A DNA stretch of 64,000 nt from Flavobacteriales bacterium (lineage in GTDB: Bacteria; Bacteroidota; Bacteroidia; UBA10329): positions 186,001 through 250,000 of the forward strand of contig JACJZP010000001.1 in NCBI GenBank assembly GCA_020635535.1, read 5' to 3'. This document shows, piece by piece, positions 26,531 through 34,454 of this stretch. The translations under genes and the position numbers were made by a program. The notes under the pieces were generated by a model. The model worked only from the letters and a program-made list of their open reading frames with translations. It was not told the DNA's origin and did not search any database. Every line of letters begins with the position of its first letter. Within the stretch, counting starts at the first letter, position 1.

Positions 26531-26830
26531 ATGGGTTTTATCGAACCATATCGTTCTCAGATACAGGAAGAATGCGAAAAGCATAACGTCAAAACCATGT
26601 ATGTTTTCGGTTCGGCATCTACTGAAACCATGAATGAAAACAGCGATGTGGATTTATTGGTCAGCTTCAAGCCGTTCGACCTTTCCAAGTATTTCGAAAA
26701 CTACATGTCCCTGAAAGAATCGCTAAAAAAACTGCTCGGCCGTGAAGTTGATCTGCTTGAGGAACAAACCCTGAAAAACCCGTTTCTTATCCGCTCCATC
26801 AACCGAAACAAATCCTTGATCTATGGATGA
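26531..26830 (+). CDS. MntA-like nucleotidyltransferase antitoxin (second copy)
   Basis: 99 residues, with the exact GSx10DxD signature (Gly27-Ser28, Asp39, Asp41). Expected to AMPylate its HEPN partner, with which it overlaps by 8 nt. Divergent in sequence from the protein at 5985-6296, so an old or independent acquisition rather than a recent duplication. The whole module sits between two copies of a palindromic repeat. Confidence 0.88.
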   Translation: MGFIEPYRSQIQEECEKHNVKTMYVFGSASTETMNENSDVDLLVSFKPFDLSKYFENYMSLKESLKKLLGREVDLLEEQTLKNPFLIRSINRNKSLIYG

Positions 26831-27167
26831 ACGCATCGGCAAATGGCTATTTGACATTCAAACAGCCATCAACGAAATATATGGATTTCTTGAAGGGAAA
26901 GAGCTGAAATTCGAGGTCTATCAGCAAGACAAAATGCTGAAGCGTGCTATTGAACGTGAACTTGAGATCATTGGCGAGGCCACCAATCGAATTCTGAAAC
27001 GTGATGCTTCCTATGCAGACAAGATCACGGATGCCCAAAGCATTGTCGGGCTGCGCAACCAGGTCATCCATGCTTACGACAACATCTCTGATGAGAACAT
27101 TTGGGCGATTATTGTCAATCATCTTCCCAAACTGAAGGAAGATGTGGACGGGTTGCTTACGGATTAA
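26823..27167 (+). CDS. HepT-like HEPN toxin (DUF86, second copy)
   Basis: 114 residues, helical. Rx4HxY motif as RNQVIHAY (Arg78, His83, Tyr85), the same positions as in the first copy. Candidate RNase toxin controlled by AMPylation of the Tyr. Its TAA stop shares its last A with the start of the right repeat copy, so the repeat abuts the coding end exactly. Confidence 0.88.
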   Translation: MDERIGKWLFDIQTAINEIYGFLEGKELKFEVYQQDKMLKRAIERELEIIGEATNRILKRDASYADKITDAQSIVGLRNQVIHAYDNISDENIWAIIVNHLPKLKEDVDGLLTD

Positions 27168-27202
27168 TAGCCCACGATTTAAATCGTGGGCTATGGATAT
27201 TA
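27167..27202. repeat. Palindromic repeat, right copy
   Basis: ATAGCCCACGATTTAAATCG... perfect 28-nt palindrome followed by GGATATTA, whose last three bases are the glyS stop codon on the minus strand. Could also serve as terminator stem between convergent genes, though no T-run follows. See left copy at 26485. Confidence 0.85.
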
Positions 27203-28741
27203 CCCGATCTGCTCCAAAACCTTCTTCATTCCAACCTTCTCCTCCACAATTTGAGAGAGTTTCTCGATTGGAACACGCTCCTGTTGCATGGTGTCGCGGT
27301 CGCGGAGGGTAACGGCATTATCGGTCAGCGTGTCATGATCTACAGTAATACAATAAGGTGTGCCAATGGCATCCTGTCTGCGGTAACGCTTTCCAATGCT
27401 GTCCTTCTCCTCATATATAATATTGTGGTCGAAGCGCAGCTGATTGAAGATCTCCATTGCCTTTTCGGGCAAACCGTCTTTCTTCAAGAGAGGAAGAATG
27501 GCCAATTTCACTGGAGCCAAGAATGGCGGAATAGCCAAAACTGTTCGCTCTGAGCCGTCTTCCAATTTCTCTTCCGTGTACGAAGAAGAAAGCACAGCCA
27601 GAACAGTTCTATCCAGACCGATTGATGTTTCAACCACGTAAGGCACGTAGCTGCTGTTCATCTCTGGGTCGAAATACTGGAGCTTCTTTCCTGAGTACTT
27701 TTCGTGTTGGCTCAAATCGAAATCGGTACGAGAGTGAATTCCTTCCAACTCTTTGAATCCGAATGGGAAATCGAACTCAATATCGAAAGCGGCATTGGCG
27801 TAATGTGCCAGTTTATCGTGCGCATGGAAACGGTATTTGTCATCGCCCAAGCCCATTGCCTTGTGCCAAGCCAAACGCTTTTCCTTCCATGTTTCAAACC
27901 AATCCAACTCTGTTCCCGGCTTCACAAAGAATTGCATTTCCATCTGCTCGAACTCGCGCATGCGGAAAATGAACTGACGCGCAACAATCTCATTTCGGAA
28001 CGCTTTACCTGTCTGCGCAATTCCGAAAGGAATCTTCATCCTTCCCGTTTTCTGCACATTCAAGTAGTTGACGAAAATCCCTTGTGCGGTTTCAGGACGC
28101 AGGTAAACCGTGCTTGCACCATCGGCCATCGCTCCCATTTCGGTAGCGAACATCAGGTTGAACTGACGTACTTCGGTCCAGTTCTTAGAACCTGAAACCG
28201 GACAAGCAATTTCGAGATCAATGATCAACTGACGAACATCTGCGAGGTCGTTGTTCTCCAACGCTTCCACAAATCGCTTACGGATCTCTTCCTTCTTCTC
28301 CACGTTGCGCAGCACATTCGGGTTCGTGGCCATGAACTGATCTTCATCGAACGCATCACCGAAACGTTTGGCCGCTTTAACCACCTCTTTCAGAATCTTC
28401 TGATCGACCTTGGCCATGTAATCCTCAATCAGCACATCGGCACGGTAGCGCTTCTTGCTATCCTTATTATCAATGAGTGGATCATTGAACGCATCCACGT
28501 GGCCCGAAGCTTTCCAAGTAGTTGGATGCATGAAGATGGCGGCATCCAGCCCAACGATGTTCTCGTTGAGCTGCACCATCGCCTTCCACCAGTAATCGCG
28601 AATGTTCTTCTTGAGTTCCACGCCCATCTGCGCGTAATCATACGCGGCACTGAGTCCATCGTAGATCTCGCTGCTCTGAAAAATGAAACCATACTCTTTG
28701 GAGTGGGCAATGATGTTCTTGAAAAGGTCTTCCTGTTGCAT
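27200..28741 (-). CDS. glyS: Glycyl-tRNA synthetase, dimeric (eukaryotic-type)
   Basis: 513-residue class II aminoacyl-tRNA synthetase, the single-chain alpha2 form used by Bacteroidota. Class II motifs seen: GFIFQSSEIYDGLSAAYDYA (N-terminal), YLRPETAQGIFVNYL, FRNEIVARQFIFRMREFEQME (motif 2), TSIGLDRTVLAVL (motif 3), and C-terminal anticodon-binding domain with LRFDHNIIYEEKDSIGKRYR. Monocistronic with its own promoter. Confidence 0.97.
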   Translation of the reverse strand: MQQEDLFKNIIAHSKEYGFIFQSSEIYDGLSAAYDYAQMGVELKKNIRDYWWKAMVQLNENIVGLDAAIFMHPTTWKASGHVDAFNDPLIDNKDSKKRYRADVLIEDYMAKVDQKILKEVVKAAKRFGDAFDEDQFMATNPNVLRNVEKKEEIRKRFVEALENNDLADVRQLIIDLEIACPVSGSKNWTEVRQFNLMFATEMGAMADGASTVYLRPETAQGIFVNYLNVQKTGRMKIPFGIAQTGKAFRNEIVARQFIFRMREFEQMEMQFFVKPGTELDWFETWKEKRLAWHKAMGLGDDKYRFHAHDKLAHYANAAFDIEFDFPFGFKELEGIHSRTDFDLSQHEKYSGKKLQYFDPEMNSSYVPYVVETSIGLDRTVLAVLSSSYTEEKLEDGSERTVLAIPPFLAPVKLAILPLLKKDGLPEKAMEIFNQLRFDHNIIYEEKDSIGKRYRRQDAIGTPYCITVDHDTLTDNAVTLRDRDTMQQERVPIEKLSQIVEEKVGMKKVLEQIG

Positions 28742-28767
28742 CTTCTGCGTTTACGTTTTGAAGGGCG

Positions 28768-28775
28768 CAAAACTA
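28768..28775 (-). promoter_or_regulatory. -7 promoter box for glyS
   Basis: TAGTTTTG on the minus strand, exact TAnnTTTG, 26 nt before the ATG. No clear -33 TTG. Confidence 0.55.
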
Positions 28776-28888
28776 TGAAAACCGTACGTTGGTGGAGATG
28801 AAGAACGGGATCAACTCAAACTCTCATCTTGATGATGGATGAACCAAACAGATGTACCGGTGTTCTTTATCGGTTAAACATCACGATC

Positions 28889-29431
28889 ATGCGAAAAATC
28901 TTCGGCCTACTTGTTCTCTCCCTGCTGTCCATCAGCACCTTTGCCTTGGTGTACAGAACACTCACGCAACGCCAAATTTCTTCCGACTATGCTCTGAAAT
29001 TCTCCACCCGATCCACCGATGGAACTTTCAGTGGACTGAGCGGAACGGTTGTATTTGAGCCGAGCGATCTGGCAAATGCGAAATTCGATGTTTCGGTGGA
29101 TGCAAAGACGATCGATACAGGCATGAAGAAAAAGGATGAACATGCTCGAGGCTCGGATTGGCTTGATGCGGACAATTTTCCTGCGATCCGATTCGTGTCC
29201 AGCTCATTCGAGAAAAGTGGAGAAAATTATAATGTAAGTGGTACGCTCAGCATGCATGGGACCTCAAAGCAGGTAACCATTCCTTTCCAATACACAGATG
29301 GCATTTTTAGCGGCACGTTTACCGTGAACAGGACAGATTTCGGAATCAATGGTTCGGGAATGAAGGCCAGTTTTGTTGGCGATGAGATTGAGATCACGTT
29401 CAGGGTTCCCACCTCCGAAAAGAACGGATAA
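28889..29431 (+). CDS. YceI family periplasmic protein
   Basis: 180 residues from ATG (MRKIFGLLVLSLLSISTFA signal); a longer upstream frame is not credible because the signal peptide would be internal. YceI lipocalin-like barrel: FSGLSGTVVFEPSDLANAKFDV, HARGSDWLDADNFPAIRFVSS, YNVSGTLSMHGTSKQVTIPF, and FGINGSGM. YceI proteins bind isoprenoid or polyprenyl lipids; the cellular role is unclear. Confidence 0.92.
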   Translation: MRKIFGLLVLSLLSISTFALVYRTLTQRQISSDYALKFSTRSTDGTFSGLSGTVVFEPSDLANAKFDVSVDAKTIDTGMKKKDEHARGSDWLDADNFPAIRFVSSSFEKSGENYNVSGTLSMHGTSKQVTIPFQYTDGIFSGTFTVNRTDFGINGSGMKASFVGDEIEITFRVPTSEKNG

Positions 29432-29528
29432 CCCGATCGGGCGAAACCGATTGAATCCTCGCAACCTTCGTTGATCTTTTGCTTCTGGTCCATCCAAAAT
29501 CAGCTATTTTGCAGCTGATTTGAACGAC

Positions 29529-30959
29529 ATGGAACAGCCCGGACAACAGGCAGAGAATTCAGAGACAGCCGCTTCACAGACCTTCAACCTCCGCGTGCTG
29601 CGGATACTTGTTTCGCTACGCGATTTTGCGCGGACCACCATGAATTTGGCGGACGATAGCGACCAGGAAGGAACCATTGAGACCATTAAAAAGGATATGG
29701 TCTTCCGTGGCCACATCGTTTGGATCCTCATCTGCTCCATCTTCATTGCCAGCATCGGGCTGAACCTGAACAGCACCGCTGTGATCATCGGTGCCATGCT
29801 TATCTCCCCGCTCATGGGACCTATATTGGCTATCGGCCTTTCTGTGGGAACCAACGATTGGGAAACACTCAAGCGTGCTTTGAAGAACTTCGGTGTGATG
29901 ATCGTGGTGGCGTTGATCACATCAACCATTTACTTTTTCATCACGCCATTGCACGAAGCGCAACCCGAACTTCTGGCAAGAACGAAACCCACTTTCCTTG
30001 ATGCGTTGATCGCCATTTTCGGTGGTCTGGCCGGGATAATCGGTGTCTCGAGAAGGAACAGAGGAAACGTAATTCCTGGAGTTGCCATTGCAACAGCGTT
30101 GATGCCACCGCTTTGCACAGCCGGTTACGGTCTTGCAAACGGTGAATTGTCGTTCTTCTTAGGAGCATTCTACCTCTTTACGCTCAATTCCATCTTCATT
30201 GCAGGATCCACATTTCTCATTGTCCGTTACCTACGTTTTCCGCTTGTCAGTTTTGTGAATGCTGACACAGAGAAAAAGGTAAAACGCTACATGGTGGCTT
30301 TCGTGATCATTGTGCTGCTACCAAGCGCCTGGATCTTCTACGGATTGGTGAAAGAGACCATTTTTATGGGCAAGGCCGATAAATTCATTGCGGACAATCT
30401 TCAGATAGAAGGCACGGAGATCATCAGCAAGAAGATAACCTACACCGATACCATTTCGCGGATCGATATTTTCATCATGGGCGATCCTATCAGCAACCAG
30501 ATGCAGAAGCAGCTCGAAAACCAGATGGCCACGCAAGGGTTGGAAAAAACGGTTCTGAAGATCCATCAACCAAAAGACGTGAGCAGTGATATTGCCGGAA
30601 AGCTGACAAACGAGGTGAGAGTGGGAATTCTGGAAGACATTTATAATAAGAACGAGCAGCAAATGGCCGAGAAGGATGCGCGTATCTCTAACTTGGAAAG
30701 GCAGTTGTCGGTTTATCGTAAAGACAGTATTCCTTTCGGAAGCGTGCTTAAAGAGGTGAACATCCAGTATCCTAGTGTTTTAAAATTGGCTTACGGCAAA
30801 TCTGTAGAAGCCAATGGAGACCGCATGGATACTATTCCAACATTCATGATCAGATGGGGCAAGGTTTCTGCTATTGAAAAGGAGCAGGAGCAGAAGAAAA
30901 TGGAGCGGTGGTTACAACAAAGACTCGTCCTCGATACTCTCAGAATCATCGAGTTCTAA
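29529..30959 (+). CDS. DUF389 family membrane protein
   Basis: 476 residues from ATG (MEQPGQQAENSETAASQ). DUF389 core: VIIGAMLISPLMGPILAIGL, then FGGLAGIIGVSRRNRGNVIPGVAIATALMPPLCTAG, with about six membrane helices between 65 and 275, followed by a cytoplasmic or periplasmic C-terminal third with a coiled coil (about 385-400). Function unassigned. Its last 48 nt overlap the convergent rimK gene. Confidence 0.85.
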   Translation: MEQPGQQAENSETAASQTFNLRVLRILVSLRDFARTTMNLADDSDQEGTIETIKKDMVFRGHIVWILICSIFIASIGLNLNSTAVIIGAMLISPLMGPILAIGLSVGTNDWETLKRALKNFGVMIVVALITSTIYFFITPLHEAQPELLARTKPTFLDALIAIFGGLAGIIGVSRRNRGNVIPGVAIATALMPPLCTAGYGLANGELSFFLGAFYLFTLNSIFIAGSTFLIVRYLRFPLVSFVNADTEKKVKRYMVAFVIIVLLPSAWIFYGLVKETIFMGKADKFIADNLQIEGTEIISKKITYTDTISRIDIFIMGDPISNQMQKQLENQMATQGLEKTVLKIHQPKDVSSDIAGKLTNEVRVGILEDIYNKNEQQMAEKDARISNLERQLSVYRKDSIPFGSVLKEVNIQYPSVLKLAYGKSVEANGDRMDTIPTFMIRWGKVSAIEKEQEQKKMERWLQQRLVLDTLRIIEF

Positions 30960-31880
30960 CGGTTTTACCGTTCCAATTTTCCTACTACGTTTGTTTGCAG
31001 CAATCCCTTCTTCTACGAAGGAAATTATCTTACCTGCAATATCAATCCCTGTAGCCTGTTCAATTCCCTCAAGCCCAGGCGATGAATTGACCTCAATGAT
31101 CAACGGCCCGCGTGAAGACTGGATCATATCTACTCCTGCCACAGGAAGTCCAAGCGTTTTGGCGGCTTTAATGGCTGCCGACTTCTCTCTTCTGGTCAGT
31201 TTTATAATTGAGCCACTACCTCCACGATGAATGTTGCTTCTGAATTCACCTTCGGCACCCTGGCGCTTCATGGCGCCTACCACTTCGCCATTGACCACAA
31301 ACGCACGGATATCAGCACCTCCAGCCTCTTCAATGAACTCCTGAACAAGAATATTCGTCTTCAAACCATAAAATGCCTCAATAACCGACTTTGCAGCTTT
31401 AGGTGTTTCAGCCAGAACCACCCCGAGACCTTGCGTTCCTTCCAGAATCTTGATGATCAGTGGAGCTCCACCCACCTGTTTGATAAGATGCTTCACATCA
31501 CTCGGATATTTGGCAAAGGCAGTTTTAGGAATGTCAACGCCCTTGCGCGACAGGAATTGTAGCGAACGGAGCTTGTCTCGAGAACGGATCAGTCCCAGCG
31601 ATGGTGTGGTTGTAAACACTTTCTGCATTTCAAATTGGCGCACAATTGCTCCACCATAGAAGGTTACAGAAGCTCCGATTCGCGGAATGATGGCGTCAAC
31701 TTTTTCCAGCGGATGATCACCATAATAAACTTGCGGTTTACCCTTTTCCATTACCACGTAACACTTGGTATGGTCGATCACCGACACATCATGGCCGTGC
31801 TGTTTGGCAGCTTCCACCAATCTGGAGGTTGAATACAACTTTGAATTCCTGGAAAGGATAACGATCCTTCGTTTTGTCAT
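30912..31880 (-). CDS. rimK: RimK-family ATP-grasp ligase
   Basis: 322 residues. RimK adds glutamates to the ribosomal protein S6 C terminus, or makes related alpha-glutamyl modifications. N-terminal domain RRIVILSRNSKLYSTSRLVE; ATP-grasp with PLIIKILEGTQGLGVVLAE, EFIEEAGGADIRAFVVNGEV, and metal site IIEVNSSPGLEGIEQATG. An extra acidic tail (about 305-322) lies beyond the usual end and is encoded antisense to the DUF389 3' end. ATGA overlap with the upstream protease gene. Confidence 0.93.
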   Translation of the reverse strand: MTKRRIVILSRNSKLYSTSRLVEAAKQHGHDVSVIDHTKCYVVMEKGKPQVYYGDHPLEKVDAIIPRIGASVTFYGGAIVRQFEMQKVFTTTPSLGLIRSRDKLRSLQFLSRKGVDIPKTAFAKYPSDVKHLIKQVGGAPLIIKILEGTQGLGVVLAETPKAAKSVIEAFYGLKTNILVQEFIEEAGGADIRAFVVNGEVVGAMKRQGAEGEFRSNIHRGGSGSIIKLTRREKSAAIKAAKTLGLPVAGVDMIQSSRGPLIIEVNSSPGLEGIEQATGIDIAGKIISFVEEGIAANKRSRKIGTVKPLELDDSESIEDESLL

Positions 31881-32335
31881 GGTTTCTTGGTTTTTTCGCT
31901 GTGAGACAGGTCCGTTTTAGAAACGTCCACAATAAACTTGTTTTTCAGGAAACGTCTGCCCAACAGCACCGGATACTTCATTTTTTCACGATCACTTAAT
32001 GTGAAGGTGATCGGGAACTCAGTACCGAAAACGATCACTTTCGTTTTAATGACATAACGGAGCTCAGAGTGCCCTGAAGAGCTTTTCACCCGTTTTTCCG
32101 AGAACTCGTGCACCAAATGCGTTTTCTTACTGAACTGCGGGTGCTTCTTATCCAACACACGGAATTTCAAAAACTCTACTCCGTCCTGTTCCACTATTTT
32201 TACTTTGCTGCAATGAATACTCGATGTATCAGCACCTGTATCTACTTTGCAATCAAGATCCTCTATTTCAAATCCTGGCAGGTCAATTTTATCTACCCTA
32301 CCAATTATCCTTGTTGCCTGCTTCGGTTTTTTCAT
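31877..32335 (-). CDS. RimB/RloA-like retropepsin-type protease
   Basis: 152 residues from the ATG (a GTG just upstream is the alternative). Aspartyl-protease-like signature KVDTGADTSSIH and C-terminal MKYPVLLGRRFLKNKFIVDV. Family members, often annotated as putative ATP-dependent zinc proteases, are encoded next to RimK and are thought to trim the added glutamates. The ATGA overlap with rimK supports a shared role. Confidence 0.88.
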   Translation of the reverse strand: MKKPKQATRIIGRVDKIDLPGFEIEDLDCKVDTGADTSSIHCSKVKIVEQDGVEFLKFRVLDKKHPQFSKKTHLVHEFSEKRVKSSSGHSELRYVIKTKVIVFGTEFPITFTLSDREKMKYPVLLGRRFLKNKFIVDVSKTDLSHSEKTKKP

Positions 32336-32379
32336 CACAAATAGATTGGCAAATATCGGCTAAAACACAAGGCAAGAAA

Positions 32380-32387
32380 TACCTTTG
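32380..32387 (+). promoter_or_regulatory. -7 promoter box for DUF3109 gene
   Basis: TACCTTTG, exact TAnnTTTG, 5 nt before the ATG; suggests a near-leaderless mRNA. Confidence 0.55.
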
Positions 32388-32392
32388 CACGC

Positions 32393-32971
32393 ATGCTTGC
32401 CATTCAAGATACATTGGTCTCTCTCGACCTTTTGGAACGCCATTTTGTGTGCGACCTGAACGCCTGTAAAGGAATTTGCTGCGTGAAAGGCGATGCCGGT
32501 GCTCCGTTAACAGACAAAGAGATCGATCTTCTGGAAAACATCATAGATGATATTCTTCCATATCTGGATGAAGAAGGCCGAGCCATGATTGATCAGAAGG
32601 GCGTTTTTGAGATTGATATTGATGGCGACAAAGGCACATCTCTATTGGAAAATGGCCGATGTGCTTATGCGTTGATCGATGAAAAGGGCATGGTAAGTTG
32701 CGGAATTGAGAAGGCATTCAATGATGGTGCGGTCAATTTCAAAAAGCCCATTTCTTGTCACCTATATCCGGTAAGAATAACCGAGTACGAAAGCTACGAT
32801 GCGGTCAATTACAACAAGTGGAGCATCTGCAAACCCGCTTGTGATTGTGGTGCAAAGCTGAATGTGCCGCTTTATCGGTTTTTGAAAGAGGCGCTTACCA
32901 GAAAGTATGGCGATGCTTGGTATCAGGAACTGGAAATGATCGACCAACTCCGAAATCAAAAAGACCAATAG
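32393..32971 (+). CDS. DUF3109 family Cys-rich protein
   Basis: 192 residues. At least nine Cys: CDLNACKGICCVKG near the N terminus, then NGRCAYAL, VSCGIEKA, ISCHLYPVRI and WSICKPACDCG. This resembles the YkgJ/UPF0153-type zinc or iron-sulfur binding pattern. No function assigned. Divergent from the RimB-like gene with a short shared upstream region. Confidence 0.88.
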   Translation: MLAIQDTLVSLDLLERHFVCDLNACKGICCVKGDAGAPLTDKEIDLLENIIDDILPYLDEEGRAMIDQKGVFEIDIDGDKGTSLLENGRCAYALIDEKGMVSCGIEKAFNDGAVNFKKPISCHLYPVRITEYESYDAVNYNKWSICKPACDCGAKLNVPLYRFLKEALTRKYGDAWYQELEMIDQLRNQKDQ

Positions 32972-33371
32972 TTTATTACGTGATTCACGTAGCTGTTTCA
33001 GGGTAACTTTCGCGTAACATTTGCAATAGAAAATGCAACCCTTTTTGCGGTCATCAAATATCCACAAGCGCTGAAATCCACTGATACCAAGGGTTACAGC
33101 CGTTATGATATTTTATTAACGCGACATTAATAAGACCTATGTTAAAAACTACGACCGATTGTTAATTCTTTAGAGTTGCCTCCGCAGTCTTTTTTCAGAA
33201 AATTTGAAGAGTGGAAGTCGTGAGGGTAGCGTTTCTCTTAACTCTCTCGCAACCAAACAATTAGAAGACTTAGAAAGAATTTTTTAGGTCGAAAGCCGTT
33301 AAAACCGGGAGAAATCCAGCCTTAACAGAGCATTCGACTACAGGGATTATTAACGCTTAAAACGAACAAAA
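32972..33371. other. 400-bp gene-free leader region upstream of nrdB
   Basis: No gene of useful length. It holds a perfect palindrome TACGTGATTCACGTA (32977-32991) just after the DUF3109 stop, and a candidate promoter TTG (33176-33178), 20-nt gap, AAAATTTG (33199-33206), one mismatch, which would give an nrdB leader of about 155 nt rich in GTTAA and AGAAGA. No NrdR box pair or cobalamin-riboswitch box that I can defend. Confidence 0.45.
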
Positions 33372-34409
33372 ATGAATCAACCGACACAGCAAACCTCAAC
33401 CAATCTGAATGAAATTCTTCCAGAGAAAACCTCGCTGCCGGTTGAACCCATTCTGAAGGAATCGAACGATCGGTTCGTGATCTTCCCCATTAAACATCGG
33501 GAGATCTGGGAAATGTATAAGAAGGCTGAAGCCAGCTTCTGGACCGCTGAGGAAATTGATCTGCAGCAGGACATGAACGATTGGGATAACAAGCTTACCA
33601 AGGATGAACGTCATTTCATTAAGCATGTGTTGGCATTCTTTGCTGCCAGCGATGGTATTGTGAATGAGAACTTGGCCATCAACTTCTTGAATGAGGTTCA
33701 GTACCCAGAGGCCCGTTGTTTCTACGGCTTCCAAATTGCCATTGAGAACATTCACGCAGAGACCTACTCGCTGTTGATCGATACCTATATCAAAGACACA
33801 AAAGAGAAGGATTTCCTTTTCAATGCCATTGAGAATCTGCCATGCGTAACCAAAAAGGCCGATTGGGCTTTGCGCTGGATTGAGAACGGTTCTTTTGCAC
33901 AACGTCTGGTAGCGTTTGCTGCTGTTGAAGGAATTTTCTTCTCAGGCAGTTTCTGCTCCATCTTCTGGTTGAAGAAGCGTGGCCTAATGCCAGGACTATC
34001 ATTCTCTAACGAACTTATTTCAAGAGACGAGGGTCTGCACTGTGATTTTGCCTGCTTGCTTTACAACCAATTGGTGAACAAGCTTGACCCGCAGGAGGTA
34101 ACACAGATCATTACAGAAGCTGTGGAGTATGAGAAAGAATTTGTGGTAGACGCCATTCCTGTTGCACTTATCGGAATGAATGCCAACCTGATGTGCCAGT
34201 ACATTGAGTTTGTGGCCGACCGACTTCTTGGCGAGTTGGGCTGTGCAAAAGTGTACAACGCAACAAACCCGTTCGATTTCATGGAAATGATCTCGTTGCA
34301 AGGCAAGACCAACTTCTTTGAAAAACGCGTTTCAGAATACCAGAAAGCCGGTGTAATGGGTGGTCAGGATTCTGGCAACCACACCTTTACCACTGACGCT
34401 GACTTCTAA
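33372..34409 (+). CDS. nrdB: Ribonucleotide reductase class I, beta subunit
   Basis: 345 residues. Di-iron tyrosyl-radical subunit. Metal-site helices: WTAEEIDLQQDMNDW (Asp/Glu ligands), FAASDGIVNENLA, FQIAIENIHAETYSLLIDTY with ExxH and the radical-type Tyr nearby, FSGSFCSIFWL and LISRDEGLHCDFACLL with the second ExxH. Forms an operon with nrdA (45-nt gap). Supplies deoxyribonucleotides aerobically. Confidence 0.95.
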   Translation: MNQPTQQTSTNLNEILPEKTSLPVEPILKESNDRFVIFPIKHREIWEMYKKAEASFWTAEEIDLQQDMNDWDNKLTKDERHFIKHVLAFFAASDGIVNENLAINFLNEVQYPEARCFYGFQIAIENIHAETYSLLIDTYIKDTKEKDFLFNAIENLPCVTKKADWALRWIENGSFAQRLVAFAAVEGIFFSGSFCSIFWLKKRGLMPGLSFSNELISRDEGLHCDFACLLYNQLVNKLDPQEVTQIITEAVEYEKEFVVDAIPVALIGMNANLMCQYIEFVADRLLGELGCAKVYNATNPFDFMEMISLQGKTNFFEKRVSEYQKAGVMGGQDSGNHTFTTDADF

Positions 34410-34454
34410 ACCCGACCGAAAAAATTACCGAAACTCCTATAAAACCCTTTTCCC

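Noticed and set aside
33072..33110. Possible cobalamin-riboswitch fragment (GAAATCCACTG) before nrdB
   Set aside because: No upstream core elements in the right order; a short chance match.
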